A stretch of DNA of 64,000 nt from assembly GCA_934726055.1 (NCBI GenBank), contig CAKVCZ010000004.1:77289-141288 (forward strand). The letters are read 5' to 3'. This DNA is from an uncultured Candidatus Melainabacteria bacterium. Lineage in GTDB: Bacteria; Cyanobacteriota; Vampirovibrionia; Gastranaerophilales; Gastranaerophilaceae. The position numbers and the translations under genes are program-made. How positions within the stretch are numbered: position 1 is the first letter of the stretch; the number at the start of each line of letters is the position of its first letter. The notes beneath the pieces are model-generated. The model ran no database searches and was not told the DNA's origin. It saw only the letters and a list, made by a program, of their open reading frames with translations. Below are positions 52,568 to 61,543 of the stretch, in pieces.

Positions 52568-53518
52568 ATGAAGCTAATTATTCAAATACCTTGTTATAAT
52601 GAAGAAAATTATTTAGCAGAAACAGTTTTAGCTTTACCAAAATCTATTGAAGGGATAGATGAAATTGAAACTTTAGTAGTGGATGACGGTTCTATTGATA
52701 AAACAGTTGAAGTTGCTAATTGGGTAAATGTGAATCATATTGTAAAATTGGAGCGTCATCAAGGTCTGGCTATGGCATTTAAAAAGGGTTTAGATGAGGC
52801 AATAAAATTAGGTGCTGATATAATTGTTAATACAGATGCAGATAATCAGTACTGTGCTGAAGATATACAGAAGCTTATTGATCCAATTATAGAAGGTAGT
52901 GCAGATGTTGTTATTGGTGTTAGACCTATAAAAGATATAAAATATTTTTCGCCTGTAAAAAAATTCTTGCAAAAATTGGGTTCTTCTTTTGTAAGTTTTG
53001 TGGCTTGTACAAAAGTCGAAGATGCTCCAAGCGGATTCAGAGCTTTTTCAAAAAATGCTGCTATGAATTTAAATGTATTTGATAAATATTCTTATACTAT
53101 GGAAACTATATTACAGGCAAAAGCTAAAAATTTTGAAATTGTGTCTGTCCCTGTTCGTGTAAATGAAAAAAAACGTGAGTCTAGATTAATAAATAGTGTT
53201 TTTCAGTATATTAGAAACTCTGTAACTACTGTGCTAAGAATGTTTTTGATATATAAACCATTTAAGTTTTTTGGTATTGTTGCAAGTTTATTATTTATTT
53301 TTGGAACTCTAATTGGATTAAGGTATCTGTATTTCTTGTCAAATGGGTATGGCAGCGGGCATGTGCAGTCATTGATTTTATCTGCTATTTTGATTTTAGC
53401 CGGGATTCAAACAGGCGTAATTGCCTTTCTTGCAGATTTAAATGCAATTAACAGAAAGCTTCTTGAAGATATTCAACTAAGATTAAAAATTCTAGAAAAT
53501 TCGAAAACTTCAGACTAA
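52568..53518 (+). CDS. Polyprenyl-phosphate glycosyltransferase (DPM1/ArnC-like GT2)
   Basis: About 316 residues from ATG 52568 (AAGGA 7 bases upstream; a TTG at 52562 is not needed). The GT2 domain reads IQIPCYNEENYLAETV, VVDDGSIDKT, VNTDADNQY (metal motif), and DAPSGFRAFSK. Two C-terminal membrane helices follow (from about residue 230), as in dolichyl/undecaprenyl-phosphate sugar synthases. It likely charges a lipid carrier for the divergent GT-C enzyme. It overlaps the convergent gene by 4 bases. Confidence 0.87.
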   Translation: MKLIIQIPCYNEENYLAETVLALPKSIEGIDEIETLVVDDGSIDKTVEVANWVNVNHIVKLERHQGLAMAFKKGLDEAIKLGADIIVNTDADNQYCAEDIQKLIDPIIEGSADVVIGVRPIKDIKYFSPVKKFLQKLGSSFVSFVACTKVEDAPSGFRAFSKNAAMNLNVFDKYSYTMETILQAKAKNFEIVSVPVRVNEKKRESRLINSVFQYIRNSVTTVLRMFLIYKPFKFFGIVASLLFIFGTLIGLRYLYFLSNGYGSGHVQSLILSAILILAGIQTGVIAFLADLNAINRKLLEDIQLRLKILENSKTSD

Positions 53519-54825
53519 GAAATAGCTTTTAGTTTTTCGTCTGCTTCAACAACTTCTGTTGGCAAACCAAGGTGATGGATTCTTGGAATTATATAATCTT
53601 CGTGGTATTCAACTGGCTCAGATGAATCATTATCTGTGTCATTGCAAACAAAAACTAATTTTCCGTCAGCGGTAGTTTTTGCACCAATAACAGTAATTTC
53701 GTGTCCATTAATAATGTTATTGTCGCTATCTGTTGATGTATAACCGATTATTACATTTTGACCTATTGCCATTGAGTTTAGCAAACCTCTTTTAATTGTG
53801 TTTGCATCGGTCATATATCCTGATAGCTTTGCAACAGGATTTCCATTTTTATCAGCAGCTTCCTGCACATTTTGGAACGTAATAGATGTTTTGTTTGTAT
53901 CTGTAACAACAGACTCAGTGAATGTTTTTTCAATTTCTACCAAACCTCTGTCGCCAGGGCCAAATGATGCAACTCTAACATCATTTAATGTGTTATATGT
54001 CTGTTGAGAACCTACATTCATAAATGTTGATTGCATTAGAACATCAAGTGGTGAGCGTTCTAATGGATCTCTATCAATTGTTTGAATGTGTGCTCTAATG
54101 ATTGCATTTTTATCAGGAGCAATCGTAACTTCAGCCTGATTATTTCCTTTCATTTGATAAGGAATTTTAAAATTATCTAATAACCATTTTGAATCTTCAT
54201 AATTATCACAAAGGTTTTTTAAATCAATTGTTTTATTTACTGACATTTTTTCTGACGAAATTCCTGCTGCAACACGAGCAAATTCCGCAGGAAGTTGACT
54301 TGCAAGATTAAATTCTATACTTGCCGCAACGCAACAACCTGAGTGAGGAACTTCTTTTGTTGTTGGATTTTGCTTTGTAAGAGATTCTTTCATTGCATCC
54401 GGAATATTACCAAAGTGTTGCGTAATGATATGTGGATTTGCAATTGCTTTTACTGTATCGTTTAGCATTGTTTTTGCATCCAAACCATCTGCACGTTTTT
54501 TGGTAATCATTTTATGCAAATTATCTAATGTTGACGATTTGTCATTTGAATTGTTGTTTAATAGAGAGCCTGTTTTTAATAAGTAATTAAGAGCATTTTT
54601 GCCTTCAGAATCAAGACATGTTGAAACTTCTGTGTATTTTTTTATATCAGCAGGAGCTTTTAGAGTCATGCTTGATATATTAACCGGATTATAAGACATA
54701 AAAGACGGTACTGTTACTGAAGATTTGCAGGGATTAGTACAGTTATTTTTTGCTGCTCCTTGTAAATTTAAAGAGGTTGTACCATAGATATTCGCAGTAT
54801 TGATTGAATTTAGTTTTGATAACAT
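53515..54825 (-). CDS. Putative papain-like cysteine peptidase or related protein
   Basis: 436 residues, no signal peptide, low-complexity N-terminus rich in Asn, Ser and Thr. The C-terminal two thirds have a Cys in PHSGCCVAASIEF (C164/C165). Much later comes NGHEITVIGA (H375), followed by VCNDTDND (N395/D396). The order Cys...His...Asn/Asp with those hydrophobic contexts suits a papain-like (C39/C1-like) fold. I did not recognise a named family, and a non-catalytic relative is possible. No ribosome site is obvious; a TATAAT lies about 30 bases upstream on the minus strand. Confidence 0.5.
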   Translation of the reverse strand: MLSKLNSINTANIYGTTSLNLQGAAKNNCTNPCKSSVTVPSFMSYNPVNISSMTLKAPADIKKYTEVSTCLDSEGKNALNYLLKTGSLLNNNSNDKSSTLDNLHKMITKKRADGLDAKTMLNDTVKAIANPHIITQHFGNIPDAMKESLTKQNPTTKEVPHSGCCVAASIEFNLASQLPAEFARVAAGISSEKMSVNKTIDLKNLCDNYEDSKWLLDNFKIPYQMKGNNQAEVTIAPDKNAIIRAHIQTIDRDPLERSPLDVLMQSTFMNVGSQQTYNTLNDVRVASFGPGDRGLVEIEKTFTESVVTDTNKTSITFQNVQEAADKNGNPVAKLSGYMTDANTIKRGLLNSMAIGQNVIIGYTSTDSDNNIINGHEITVIGAKTTADGKLVFVCNDTDNDSSEPVEYHEDYIIPRIHHLGLPTEVVEADEKLKAIS

Positions 54826-54938
54826 GCTACAATAATGCCTTATTAATCTTTATACATTATAAAACGTTAAATTCTTCCAAAATTTGCTATTTTCTTGTAT
54901 AATATATTAAGATTGTTACAATGTACGAGGAATAGTTT

Positions 54939-55910
54939 ACGCAAGTAAAAATTAAAAATTTAACAAAAGAACAATTGATAATTTCTTTTGATAGATTAAC
55001 AAGATTCAAATATACAGAAGATAAGTATTTAAGGGTTTTTAAAGATATTATTTTATCAAATTTAGTTTTGCCTAAGTTTAAGCGTAAGGACTTAGATTTG
55101 ATGGATTATAATTCATTAAAGTCTTTTGCTGTAAATGTGATAAATACATCTTTAAATGAAATTTGTTCACCTATAAAAAATGATTTAGTTATAAATAAAA
55201 AAATTTTGGAATATGAAAACCAAATATTTAATTTGTCTGAAGATGTAAATATTTTATTAGACAATGAAATAAATTATTTACAGGTAGTAGAATTAATTAA
55301 TGACAAATCGGTGCAAAATTTGCAATGGTTAAAATCGTTAGAATCCTCTTATAATTCATCAAATGGCACTTTTAAATATCCTATACGTAAACTTATTATC
55401 ACAGAGGGAATAACTGAAGAAATTCTTTTGCCAGTTTTTGCAAAAATATGTGATTTTGATTTCGATAAATATGGAATTCAGGTTATTTCTGCCGGTGGTA
55501 AAAATCAGGTAGTAAAACTTTTTTATGCATTTGCAGAATTGTCAAAATTGCCAATTTTTGTTTTGTTGGATAGTGATGCAAAAAGTAATTATAACCAAAT
55601 TTTGCCAAAACTTAGAAAAATTGACAAAATTCATATATTAAAAAGCGGAGAAATTGAGGATATATTACCAAAGAATTTAATATTAAGAACTCTGAATGAC
55701 TATTTTGTAAATTTGAATTCAATTGATGATACAGAGTTTGAAGATAGTAGAATGGTAAAAAACTTAGAAGAAATCTTTAAAAAGAAAGGTTTTCATGAAT
55801 TTAAAAAATCGGAGTTTGCAAATCTCATAAAATCTCATATAAAATCAAAAGACGATATTTCAGCAGAAGTGAAAATGATTATAGATGAACTATCTTCCGG
55901 ACTTTTGTGA
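54939..55910 (+). CDS. Stand-alone TOPRIM-domain protein (OLD-like), start probably non-standard
   Basis: About 323 residues. After an N-terminal helical region of about 150 residues comes a TOPRIM domain: KLIITEGITEEILLPVFAKI (conserved Glu), VLLDSDAKSNY (DxD), then LKSGEIEDILP. OLD-family nucleases have this type of TOPRIM, but the ABC-type ATPase half is absent. Protein-like coding continues upstream of the TTG at 54975 to an ACG codon (54939) that has GAGGA exactly 7 bases before it. The likely original start is thus ACG, or ATG damaged by mutation or read error. A TATAAT (54898-54903) lies upstream. Confidence 0.65.
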   Translation, partial: TQVKIKNLTKEQLIISFDRLTRFKYTEDKYLRVFKDIILSNLVLPKFKRKDLDLMDYNSLKSFAVNVINTSLNEICSPIKNDLVINKKILEYENQIFNLSEDVNILLDNEINYLQVVELINDKSVQNLQWLKSLESSYNSSNGTFKYPIRKLIITEGITEEILLPVFAKICDFDFDKYGIQVISAGGKNQVVKLFYAFAELSKLPIFVLLDSDAKSNYNQILPKLRKIDKIHILKSGEIEDILPKNLILRTLNDYFVNLNSIDDTEFEDSRMVKNLEEIFKKKGFHEFKKSEFANLIKSHIKSKDDISAEVKMIIDELSSGLL

Positions 55911-56471
55911 TTCAACAAGGCTTTGTACGTAGTATTTAACTCCATCAGTTATAATAAGTTTCGGTTCATTCATAATGAATCGGTCTAAAATGGCAATTCC
56001 TCTGCTGGTTTGACCTTTTGCTATGTAAATGAGCCCAATTGTAATATCATCAAGTGGCGTTTTTTTATTTCTTGTGTAATAGTTTAATCTTGAATCTAAA
56101 ATTCCTTGTAGTTGAAAGGATGTTACAAGATTCAGATAATATTTAAATTGTAGGGGGTAACGTTTTACTGCATTTTCAAAGCAATCTTGAGCTCCGGCAA
56201 AATAGTTTAAGCGGAGATAAGTTTCTCCTAAATTGTTAAAATATACCGATGTTGCTTGAGTGTCAGGATTAAGTGAAATAGCTATTTTGAACTCTTGAAT
56301 TGCTGCTTCATATTGCCCCATATTGAGATATTCCAATCCCATATTGTTATGCTTATATGCGTTTTTTTCAGGTAATATTGTCATTAAACCGACATAATTT
56401 TTATCAGCAGCTATTGTTGGCATTGATATTGTGGATATTAAGATTAATATTAATAAAAATTTCTTTAGCAT
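55890..56471 (-). CDS. Exported TPR-repeat protein
   Basis: About 193 residues from ATG 56471. A longer frame to 56546 would overlap the upstream hydrolase gene and hide the signal peptide. The signal peptide KKFLLILILISTISMPTIAA is followed by tetratricopeptide units (YKHNNMGLEYLNMGQYEAAI, YFNNLGETYLRLNYFAGAQ). It is a protein-protein scaffold in the periplasm or at the membrane. Its end overlaps the convergent TOPRIM gene by 21 bases. It is the last gene of an envelope operon starting at 61404. Confidence 0.8.
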   Translation of the reverse strand: MLKKFLLILILISTISMPTIAADKNYVGLMTILPEKNAYKHNNMGLEYLNMGQYEAAIQEFKIAISLNPDTQATSVYFNNLGETYLRLNYFAGAQDCFENAVKRYPLQFKYYLNLVTSFQLQGILDSRLNYYTRNKKTPLDDITIGLIYIAKGQTSRGIAILDRFIMNEPKLIITDGVKYYVQSLVESQKSGR

Positions 56472-56487
56472 ATCAATATTATAATTA

Positions 56488-57420
56488 TTATAATTCAATT
56501 TCCAATCCTTCGTAGGCAAAATCTGCTTTATCTGATAAATTTGCATATAATTTAGCTATTGTGTCAAGTTTTTCATCCGTATAGCTTGGATCATAGTGGT
56601 AGAATATTACTTTGTCTGCATGGCAAAATTCTTGAGCTTCAAGAGCCATATCGAATGTTGAATGACCAAAGCCTTGTTTTGGCGAATGTGGATTTAGATA
56701 ATCTTCAGTTGTATATTGAGTGTCATGTATCAAAAGATTACAATTTCTTGCAAAGTTTGATAATTTTTTATCTCCACCAAAATAAGTTTCTTTATCGCTT
56801 GCATAAACCAAAGATTTACCTTTGTATTCTATCTTGTAAACTAAGACTCCTTCTTGAGGGTGTGCATAAGATTTGTAGGATGTAATTACGACATCATCTT
56901 CTTGCTTTTGAAAATTATCATTTTCATTTATTTTTCTAAGAATTGGATCAGAATTTTCTCTTAAAATTATTTGTTCGTAATTATTAATATCACAAATATT
57001 TAAGTTTGCTGCGATATCGCCTAAATCAATTGGAAAAGATTTTGTAAATAATAATTGTGCTAATTCATCAGCCAAATCCTCGTTGTAATTTGCAGAGCCA
57101 AATACGTTTAAATTTGTTGTCGGAATATGGTTTGGTGCAAAGAACGTAAATCCTATGATATGATCCTGATGTATATGACTTAATAGTAAAGTTGCATTTA
57201 TTGGTTCTCGTTCTTCAAGTCTTGTTCCGGAAATGATGTGATTTTTTAATAGTTCATTCCCAAGATCAATTAATCCTGTTCCTGCATCTAAAATAATAAG
57301 ATGTTTGCCAGCTCTTACTTCAACGCAGGATGTATTGCCTCCGTATTTCATAAATTTTTTGTTGGCACAAGGATAGCTACCTCTAACACCTCTAAATTTT
57401 ACTTTAAAATTATCTGTCAT
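56488..57420 (-). CDS. MBL-fold hydrolase (PhnP/cyclic-phosphodiesterase-like)
   Basis: 310 residues. It begins KVKFRGVRGSYPCAN and YGGNTSCVEV. The metal site is LLSHIHQDHIIGF (HxHxDH), with IHDTQYT and GFGHSTFDMA downstream. This is the subgroup related to tRNase Z and PhnP, often annotated as cAMP phosphodiesterase-like. Phosphodiester hydrolysis is likely; the substrate is unknown. It overlaps the metallophosphoesterase gene by 11 bases. Confidence 0.82.
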   Translation of the reverse strand: MTDNFKVKFRGVRGSYPCANKKFMKYGGNTSCVEVRAGKHLIILDAGTGLIDLGNELLKNHIISGTRLEEREPINATLLLSHIHQDHIIGFTFFAPNHIPTTNLNVFGSANYNEDLADELAQLLFTKSFPIDLGDIAANLNICDINNYEQIILRENSDPILRKINENDNFQKQEDDVVITSYKSYAHPQEGVLVYKIEYKGKSLVYASDKETYFGGDKKLSNFARNCNLLIHDTQYTTEDYLNPHSPKQGFGHSTFDMALEAQEFCHADKVIFYHYDPSYTDEKLDTIAKLYANLSDKADFAYEGLEIEL

Positions 57421-58405
57421 TTTTCCTCTTTTCTATTGTTATTGTTACTGTTCTATCTGCTTCGCTTCCATAATATGTTGATGAATGGAATACAAGTAAT
57501 TTCGATTTCTTTTGTAATTCTGCTAATCTTGTAGGCATATATTGAATTTCAAAAATAGTTTTATTTTTTAAGTTTTTTACGGTAACGAATCTAAATGCAT
57601 TTGGATATGAAATTAGAGCTGGAGTACTTACGTGAACTATGTTATCTTTGTGAAATACTTTTGTTGTGTGGTAGTGCCCTGTAAAAATTCCAATCGGGTT
57701 AGAATATTTATTCAGAATGTCATTCATTTTATCTGCATTTAGTAATCTGTGAGAATCGCTTGAAAATGGCTGTTTTAGCGGTACATGCATAAAAATTAAT
57801 ACAGTGCTGTTTCCTGCATTGTTTAATTCTCTATCCAAAAAATCAAGCTGCTCCTGTGATAATTCGCCGTTTGCAGTAATTCTTGTGTCAATTATGTTAT
57901 CGAGTCCAATGACCTTAAATCCAATTTTTGGAGTAAAAGAAAAGTATGTTTTTGTAAATTTATAATTTTTGTTATTTTCTTGCATTAACTTTACATAAAC
58001 TTGCTTTGAAATATATCCGCCAATACAGATATCATGATTCCCAGGGACTGCATAGTATGGATATTTTAGTTTTTTGACATGTTCAAAAAACATTTTGTAA
58101 TTTTCATCAAAGGGTACATCAACAATATCGCCTGTAAAAAATACAAAATCTAAATTTGGAGTATGATTAACAACATCGATTGCATCATCAAGCAAGTCTG
58201 CTGAACTTGCAGTTAGACGGTAAGACTTATTTACTTTTAGTGTTGACAAGTGATCATCACTAATTTGTGCAAACTTAAGAGTGGCTGCACCTACTTCTGT
58301 ATTCGAGTACATTTGTATTGCAAATACTGTAATAATTACAAGTACTATTGTAAATACAAAGTTAAATATTTTATTTAAACAGCTTGAATGTCTTTTTCTG
58401 CTCAT
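57410..58405 (-). CDS. Membrane-anchored calcineurin-like metallophosphoesterase
   Basis: 331 residues. One N-terminal membrane helix (IFNFVFTIVLVIITVFAI) is followed by a phosphoesterase domain. The metal motifs are QISDDH, TGDIVD, PGNHD, FMHVPL and TGHYHT. The domain would face the periplasm. Substrates may be lipid or nucleotide phosphates, such as UDP-sugar or lipid carrier turnover. The ATG overlaps the TPR gene by 35 bases, with GAGGTG 13 bases upstream. Confidence 0.85.
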   Translation of the reverse strand: MSRKRHSSCLNKIFNFVFTIVLVIITVFAIQMYSNTEVGAATLKFAQISDDHLSTLKVNKSYRLTASSADLLDDAIDVVNHTPNLDFVFFTGDIVDVPFDENYKMFFEHVKKLKYPYYAVPGNHDICIGGYISKQVYVKLMQENNKNYKFTKTYFSFTPKIGFKVIGLDNIIDTRITANGELSQEQLDFLDRELNNAGNSTVLIFMHVPLKQPFSSDSHRLLNADKMNDILNKYSNPIGIFTGHYHTTKVFHKDNIVHVSTPALISYPNAFRFVTVKNLKNKTIFEIQYMPTRLAELQKKSKLLVFHSSTYYGSEADRTVTITIEKRKNDR

Positions 58406-59846
58406 TTGTATTAAATTTCACCTCTATTGTATTTTTTATATTATTGTACCCGCTTGTGTTGCCAATCCGTTCGTATAAGCTCATAAGAGCTAAATATAAT
58501 GGTTTTGCATTCGGATACGAAATTATTCCGTTTTCAAGAATTTTAACTGCCATTGTATTCTTGCCTGTGTTATAGTAAATACAACTCAAATCAATGTAAT
58601 CTTGATAAGTAACAGGAGTTATTTGGATTGCAGTATTTAAGTATTGTACTTGTTTCTTTTTATCGTCAATTGCTTTATAGCATTGAGATAAGTTGTAGTA
58701 GTATATTGGTCGTTTATTATCTGTAACGATAGCTTTGTTAAAATTAATTATTGCTTGTTCATACTTTTTGAGCATTAGATAACACAAGCCCATATAGTTG
58801 TACAAATCTGCATAAGGATAATCAGGTTCTAATATTTGAAAATTAGTTAGTGCATTTTCGTATTCGCCTGCATTAAATTCTATTTTTGCCAATTCCATTC
58901 TATAACTGTTTGTTTGGTTTAGCATTAATGCTTTTTTTATTGATTGCTTTGCATTTGAATAGTTTTCTGTTAAATAGTAATTTTTTGCAAGCATTGAATA
59001 TGCGAAATCTGAAGTAGGATTCAAACTGATATAGTTTTTCAAAGCTTCAATTGATTTGTTATATTTATCTGTTTTAAAGTATGCAACACCAAGTGCAAGG
59101 TATGGTGGTGCAAAGTTTGAATTTAGTTCTATTGAATCTATATAATATGGAATTGCTGCTGGATAACTATCAATAGAAGAATAGTAATCTCCAATAAGAT
59201 AGTATGTCCAGTAGTTATTAGGATTCGCTTCAAGAGCTTTGTTAAGGTATTCGATATGTTTTGTCATATCACCTTTTTGCTTATATAGTAGTGCCAGATT
59301 TATATATGGCTGTGGATATGTTTTTGATGTTGTAGAAGCTTTTTTAAAATATTTTTCAGCACTTTCAAGATTATTTTTCATCCAGTATGTTAAGCCTAAA
59401 TTATTGTATGCAATATAGTTTTTATTATCAATTGTAACTGCTCTAAAAAAGCTTTGTATTGCATTATCATAATCTTCATTCAGATAATACTGCTTTCCTT
59501 GTTTGTTGTAATAGTCAGAACTATTTTCTACTTTATATTTTTCTGATGTTTTTGGAATATCTAAAATTGATAAAGTAGATGGATTATTTAGTTTTGAAAG
59601 TGTAATAGCAGTTCTGGTCAAGTCATCATTGGTTTCTTGAGGAATAAGCTTATTCTTGAATTCAATTGCTTTTGAATATTTCGGATTAATCATCAAAACG
59701 TAGTTTATATATTCAAGTGCCTTCGTTGTGTCTCCATTTTGAGCATAATTTTGTGCAATGTCAAAATAATCATCTGCAAGTTCGTTTGAATATGCAGGCA
59801 GTATAAATGCAAATATTAAGCAAAATAAAATTAAAATCTTTTTCAT
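58371..59846 (-). CDS. Large exported TPR-repeat protein
   Basis: About 491 residues from ATG 59846, supported by AAGGA 5 bases upstream; 59879 was rejected. The signal peptide is KKILILFCLIFAFILPAYS. About ten TPR units follow, e.g. AYNNLGLTYWMKNNLESAEK, PYINLALLYKQKGDMTKHIE and YLALGVAYFKTDKYNKSIE. It probably scaffolds an envelope assembly. It lies directly behind the membrane glycosyltransferase gene, so a role in glycan export or polymerisation is possible. Confidence 0.87.
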   Translation of the reverse strand: MKKILILFCLIFAFILPAYSNELADDYFDIAQNYAQNGDTTKALEYINYVLMINPKYSKAIEFKNKLIPQETNDDLTRTAITLSKLNNPSTLSILDIPKTSEKYKVENSSDYYNKQGKQYYLNEDYDNAIQSFFRAVTIDNKNYIAYNNLGLTYWMKNNLESAEKYFKKASTTSKTYPQPYINLALLYKQKGDMTKHIEYLNKALEANPNNYWTYYLIGDYYSSIDSYPAAIPYYIDSIELNSNFAPPYLALGVAYFKTDKYNKSIEALKNYISLNPTSDFAYSMLAKNYYLTENYSNAKQSIKKALMLNQTNSYRMELAKIEFNAGEYENALTNFQILEPDYPYADLYNYMGLCYLMLKKYEQAIINFNKAIVTDNKRPIYYYNLSQCYKAIDDKKKQVQYLNTAIQITPVTYQDYIDLSCIYYNTGKNTMAVKILENGIISYPNAKPLYLALMSLYERIGNTSGYNNIKNTIEVKFNTNEQKKTFKLFK

Positions 59847-59847
59847 T

Positions 59848-61404
59848 TTATCCTTGTTGAGTATTTTGAATATCCTCAATTATACTTTTAACTTTTTTAG
59901 GTGTACATACTGAACATGAATTCCACAATAGTGTTTTTAGTTGTTCATCAGGTTTTCTATTTTTAAATTCAAAACTGCATTCGCCTTGAACCATGTTTTG
60001 CGTTCCATCAACTATACTTGTAAAATATTTACAGCAGTAGCAAATTTTTAAGTCAAAACCATAGTCATTTAATTTTCTGGTAAGTTCATTAAGTGCTTCA
60101 ACCATTCTAATTTGTCTGCTTGATGTAAATTTTTTCTTTTTAAATGAGAATACAACTTTTGCAAGTCCGTTATCCGATATTAAATCAAGTTTACATGGAA
60201 TATTTGATTTTCCATTTGTTGCTATTACTTTTACCGTATATTTTTGTATATTTTTTTTGTTTTTCTTCGTAAAGAAATTTTTATTAAAGAATCTGCAAAC
60301 CGGAAAGTTTGTAAAGATGTGTTTTAATGAGTAAAAGGGGTATGCTATTAAATATAAAAAGTCTTTTGCATACAATTCGGCTTTTAGGATGCCTATTGCA
60401 AAACCTAAAAGAAGCATTGAAAATATCGTAAAGACTACAAGAAAATTAAACATAAAGTAGTATTTGTTTGTGTAAAATAAATAAAAAATTGATAAAGCAG
60501 ATACAACAAGAGCACTTGGTGCAATTAGAGAAAATACGTGCTCAATAAATTTGTAATTTGTTGTAAAAATCTGGCTAAAACATTGCTTAAACATTTTTAG
60601 TCTAAAAGTTATTGATGGACGTTCAAGCTTGTAATTGTATGATTTTTGATATGTTTTTAAATTGTAATCAAAAATACAAGGATATCCTATTTTTGAAAGT
60701 AATATGCTATATTTAAGTTCGGAATTAATATCTTTCAAATCTAATGAGTCAACTTTTTCTAAAAAATCTTTTTTTATGCATAAAAAAGAACCGTTAATAT
60801 TTGAAGCAAGTCCCAACATTGAGCGTGATTTATTTAGAAAATTATTGAAATACTTAGAGTAGCATAATTTGATTTTTTCTGTTTTAGAAAGGTTATTGTT
60901 GTCAATGATAATGGTTTGACCTGTTAAAACCGGATATTGTAATAATGCTTTGTTAACATTAGCTAGAAAATCTTCTTCAATGAATCTATCTACATCTAAA
61001 AATACATACGCATCGAATGAATTATCTTGACGTTGGCTTTCAATTAATATAGATATAGCCTGATCTTTTCCAATCGTAACTCCGTCATTTACGTTCATTA
61101 TCTTTATTGAAGAATCTTCTTGTATTAGTTCTAAAGAATGGTCATTACAATTATCCAAAATCACATGTATTACAACATTGTTTGGCGGATATTTTTGCAG
61201 CTTTATTTGTTTTATAATATTTCTCAATTCATCATAATTATTATGAGAATATATAACAAGTGCTAACTTTAGAGAATCATTATCAACAAATCTATTTTTT
61301 CCGAAAAGAGATGTTTTCTCATTCAAACTTCTGATTCCTAAAATGAAAAAATAAATTGAAAATACAGCAATATATATATATACTAGGTTAAATATTAATT
61401 CCAT
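59848..61404 (-). CDS. Membrane family 2 glycosyltransferase
   Basis: 518 residues. One N-terminal membrane helix, then a GT-A domain (LALVIYSHNNYDELRNIIKQ, VFLDVDRFIEEDF with the DxD-type metal motif, NGSFLCIKKDFL), two to four further membrane helices around residues 285-370, and a soluble C-terminal domain with a CYCC cysteine pair. It lacks the QxxRW motif of cellulose-type synthases, so processive synthesis is less likely. It is first in the operon with the TPR and phosphoesterase genes. Confidence 0.8.
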   Translation of the reverse strand: MELIFNLVYIYIAVFSIYFFILGIRSLNEKTSLFGKNRFVDNDSLKLALVIYSHNNYDELRNIIKQIKLQKYPPNNVVIHVILDNCNDHSLELIQEDSSIKIMNVNDGVTIGKDQAISILIESQRQDNSFDAYVFLDVDRFIEEDFLANVNKALLQYPVLTGQTIIIDNNNLSKTEKIKLCYSKYFNNFLNKSRSMLGLASNINGSFLCIKKDFLEKVDSLDLKDINSELKYSILLSKIGYPCIFDYNLKTYQKSYNYKLERPSITFRLKMFKQCFSQIFTTNYKFIEHVFSLIAPSALVVSALSIFYLFYTNKYYFMFNFLVVFTIFSMLLLGFAIGILKAELYAKDFLYLIAYPFYSLKHIFTNFPVCRFFNKNFFTKKNKKNIQKYTVKVIATNGKSNIPCKLDLISDNGLAKVVFSFKKKKFTSSRQIRMVEALNELTRKLNDYGFDLKICYCCKYFTSIVDGTQNMVQGECSFEFKNRKPDEQLKTLLWNSCSVCTPKKVKSIIEDIQNTQQG

Positions 61405-61543
61405 AAATATCCCTTAACATGAATTATTGTATAAAAAACAAGTTAAAATGTCTAATTTTATTAATAAAAATGTAATATTAGTATATATTTTGTTTAAAAA
61501 TTTATAATTTTATGCAATTATATAATTAATCAAGGAGATAAAA

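Noticed and set aside
54939..55910. OLD-type anti-phage defence system
   Set aside because: Only the TOPRIM half is present, and no ATPase, helicase or other defence gene is adjacent.
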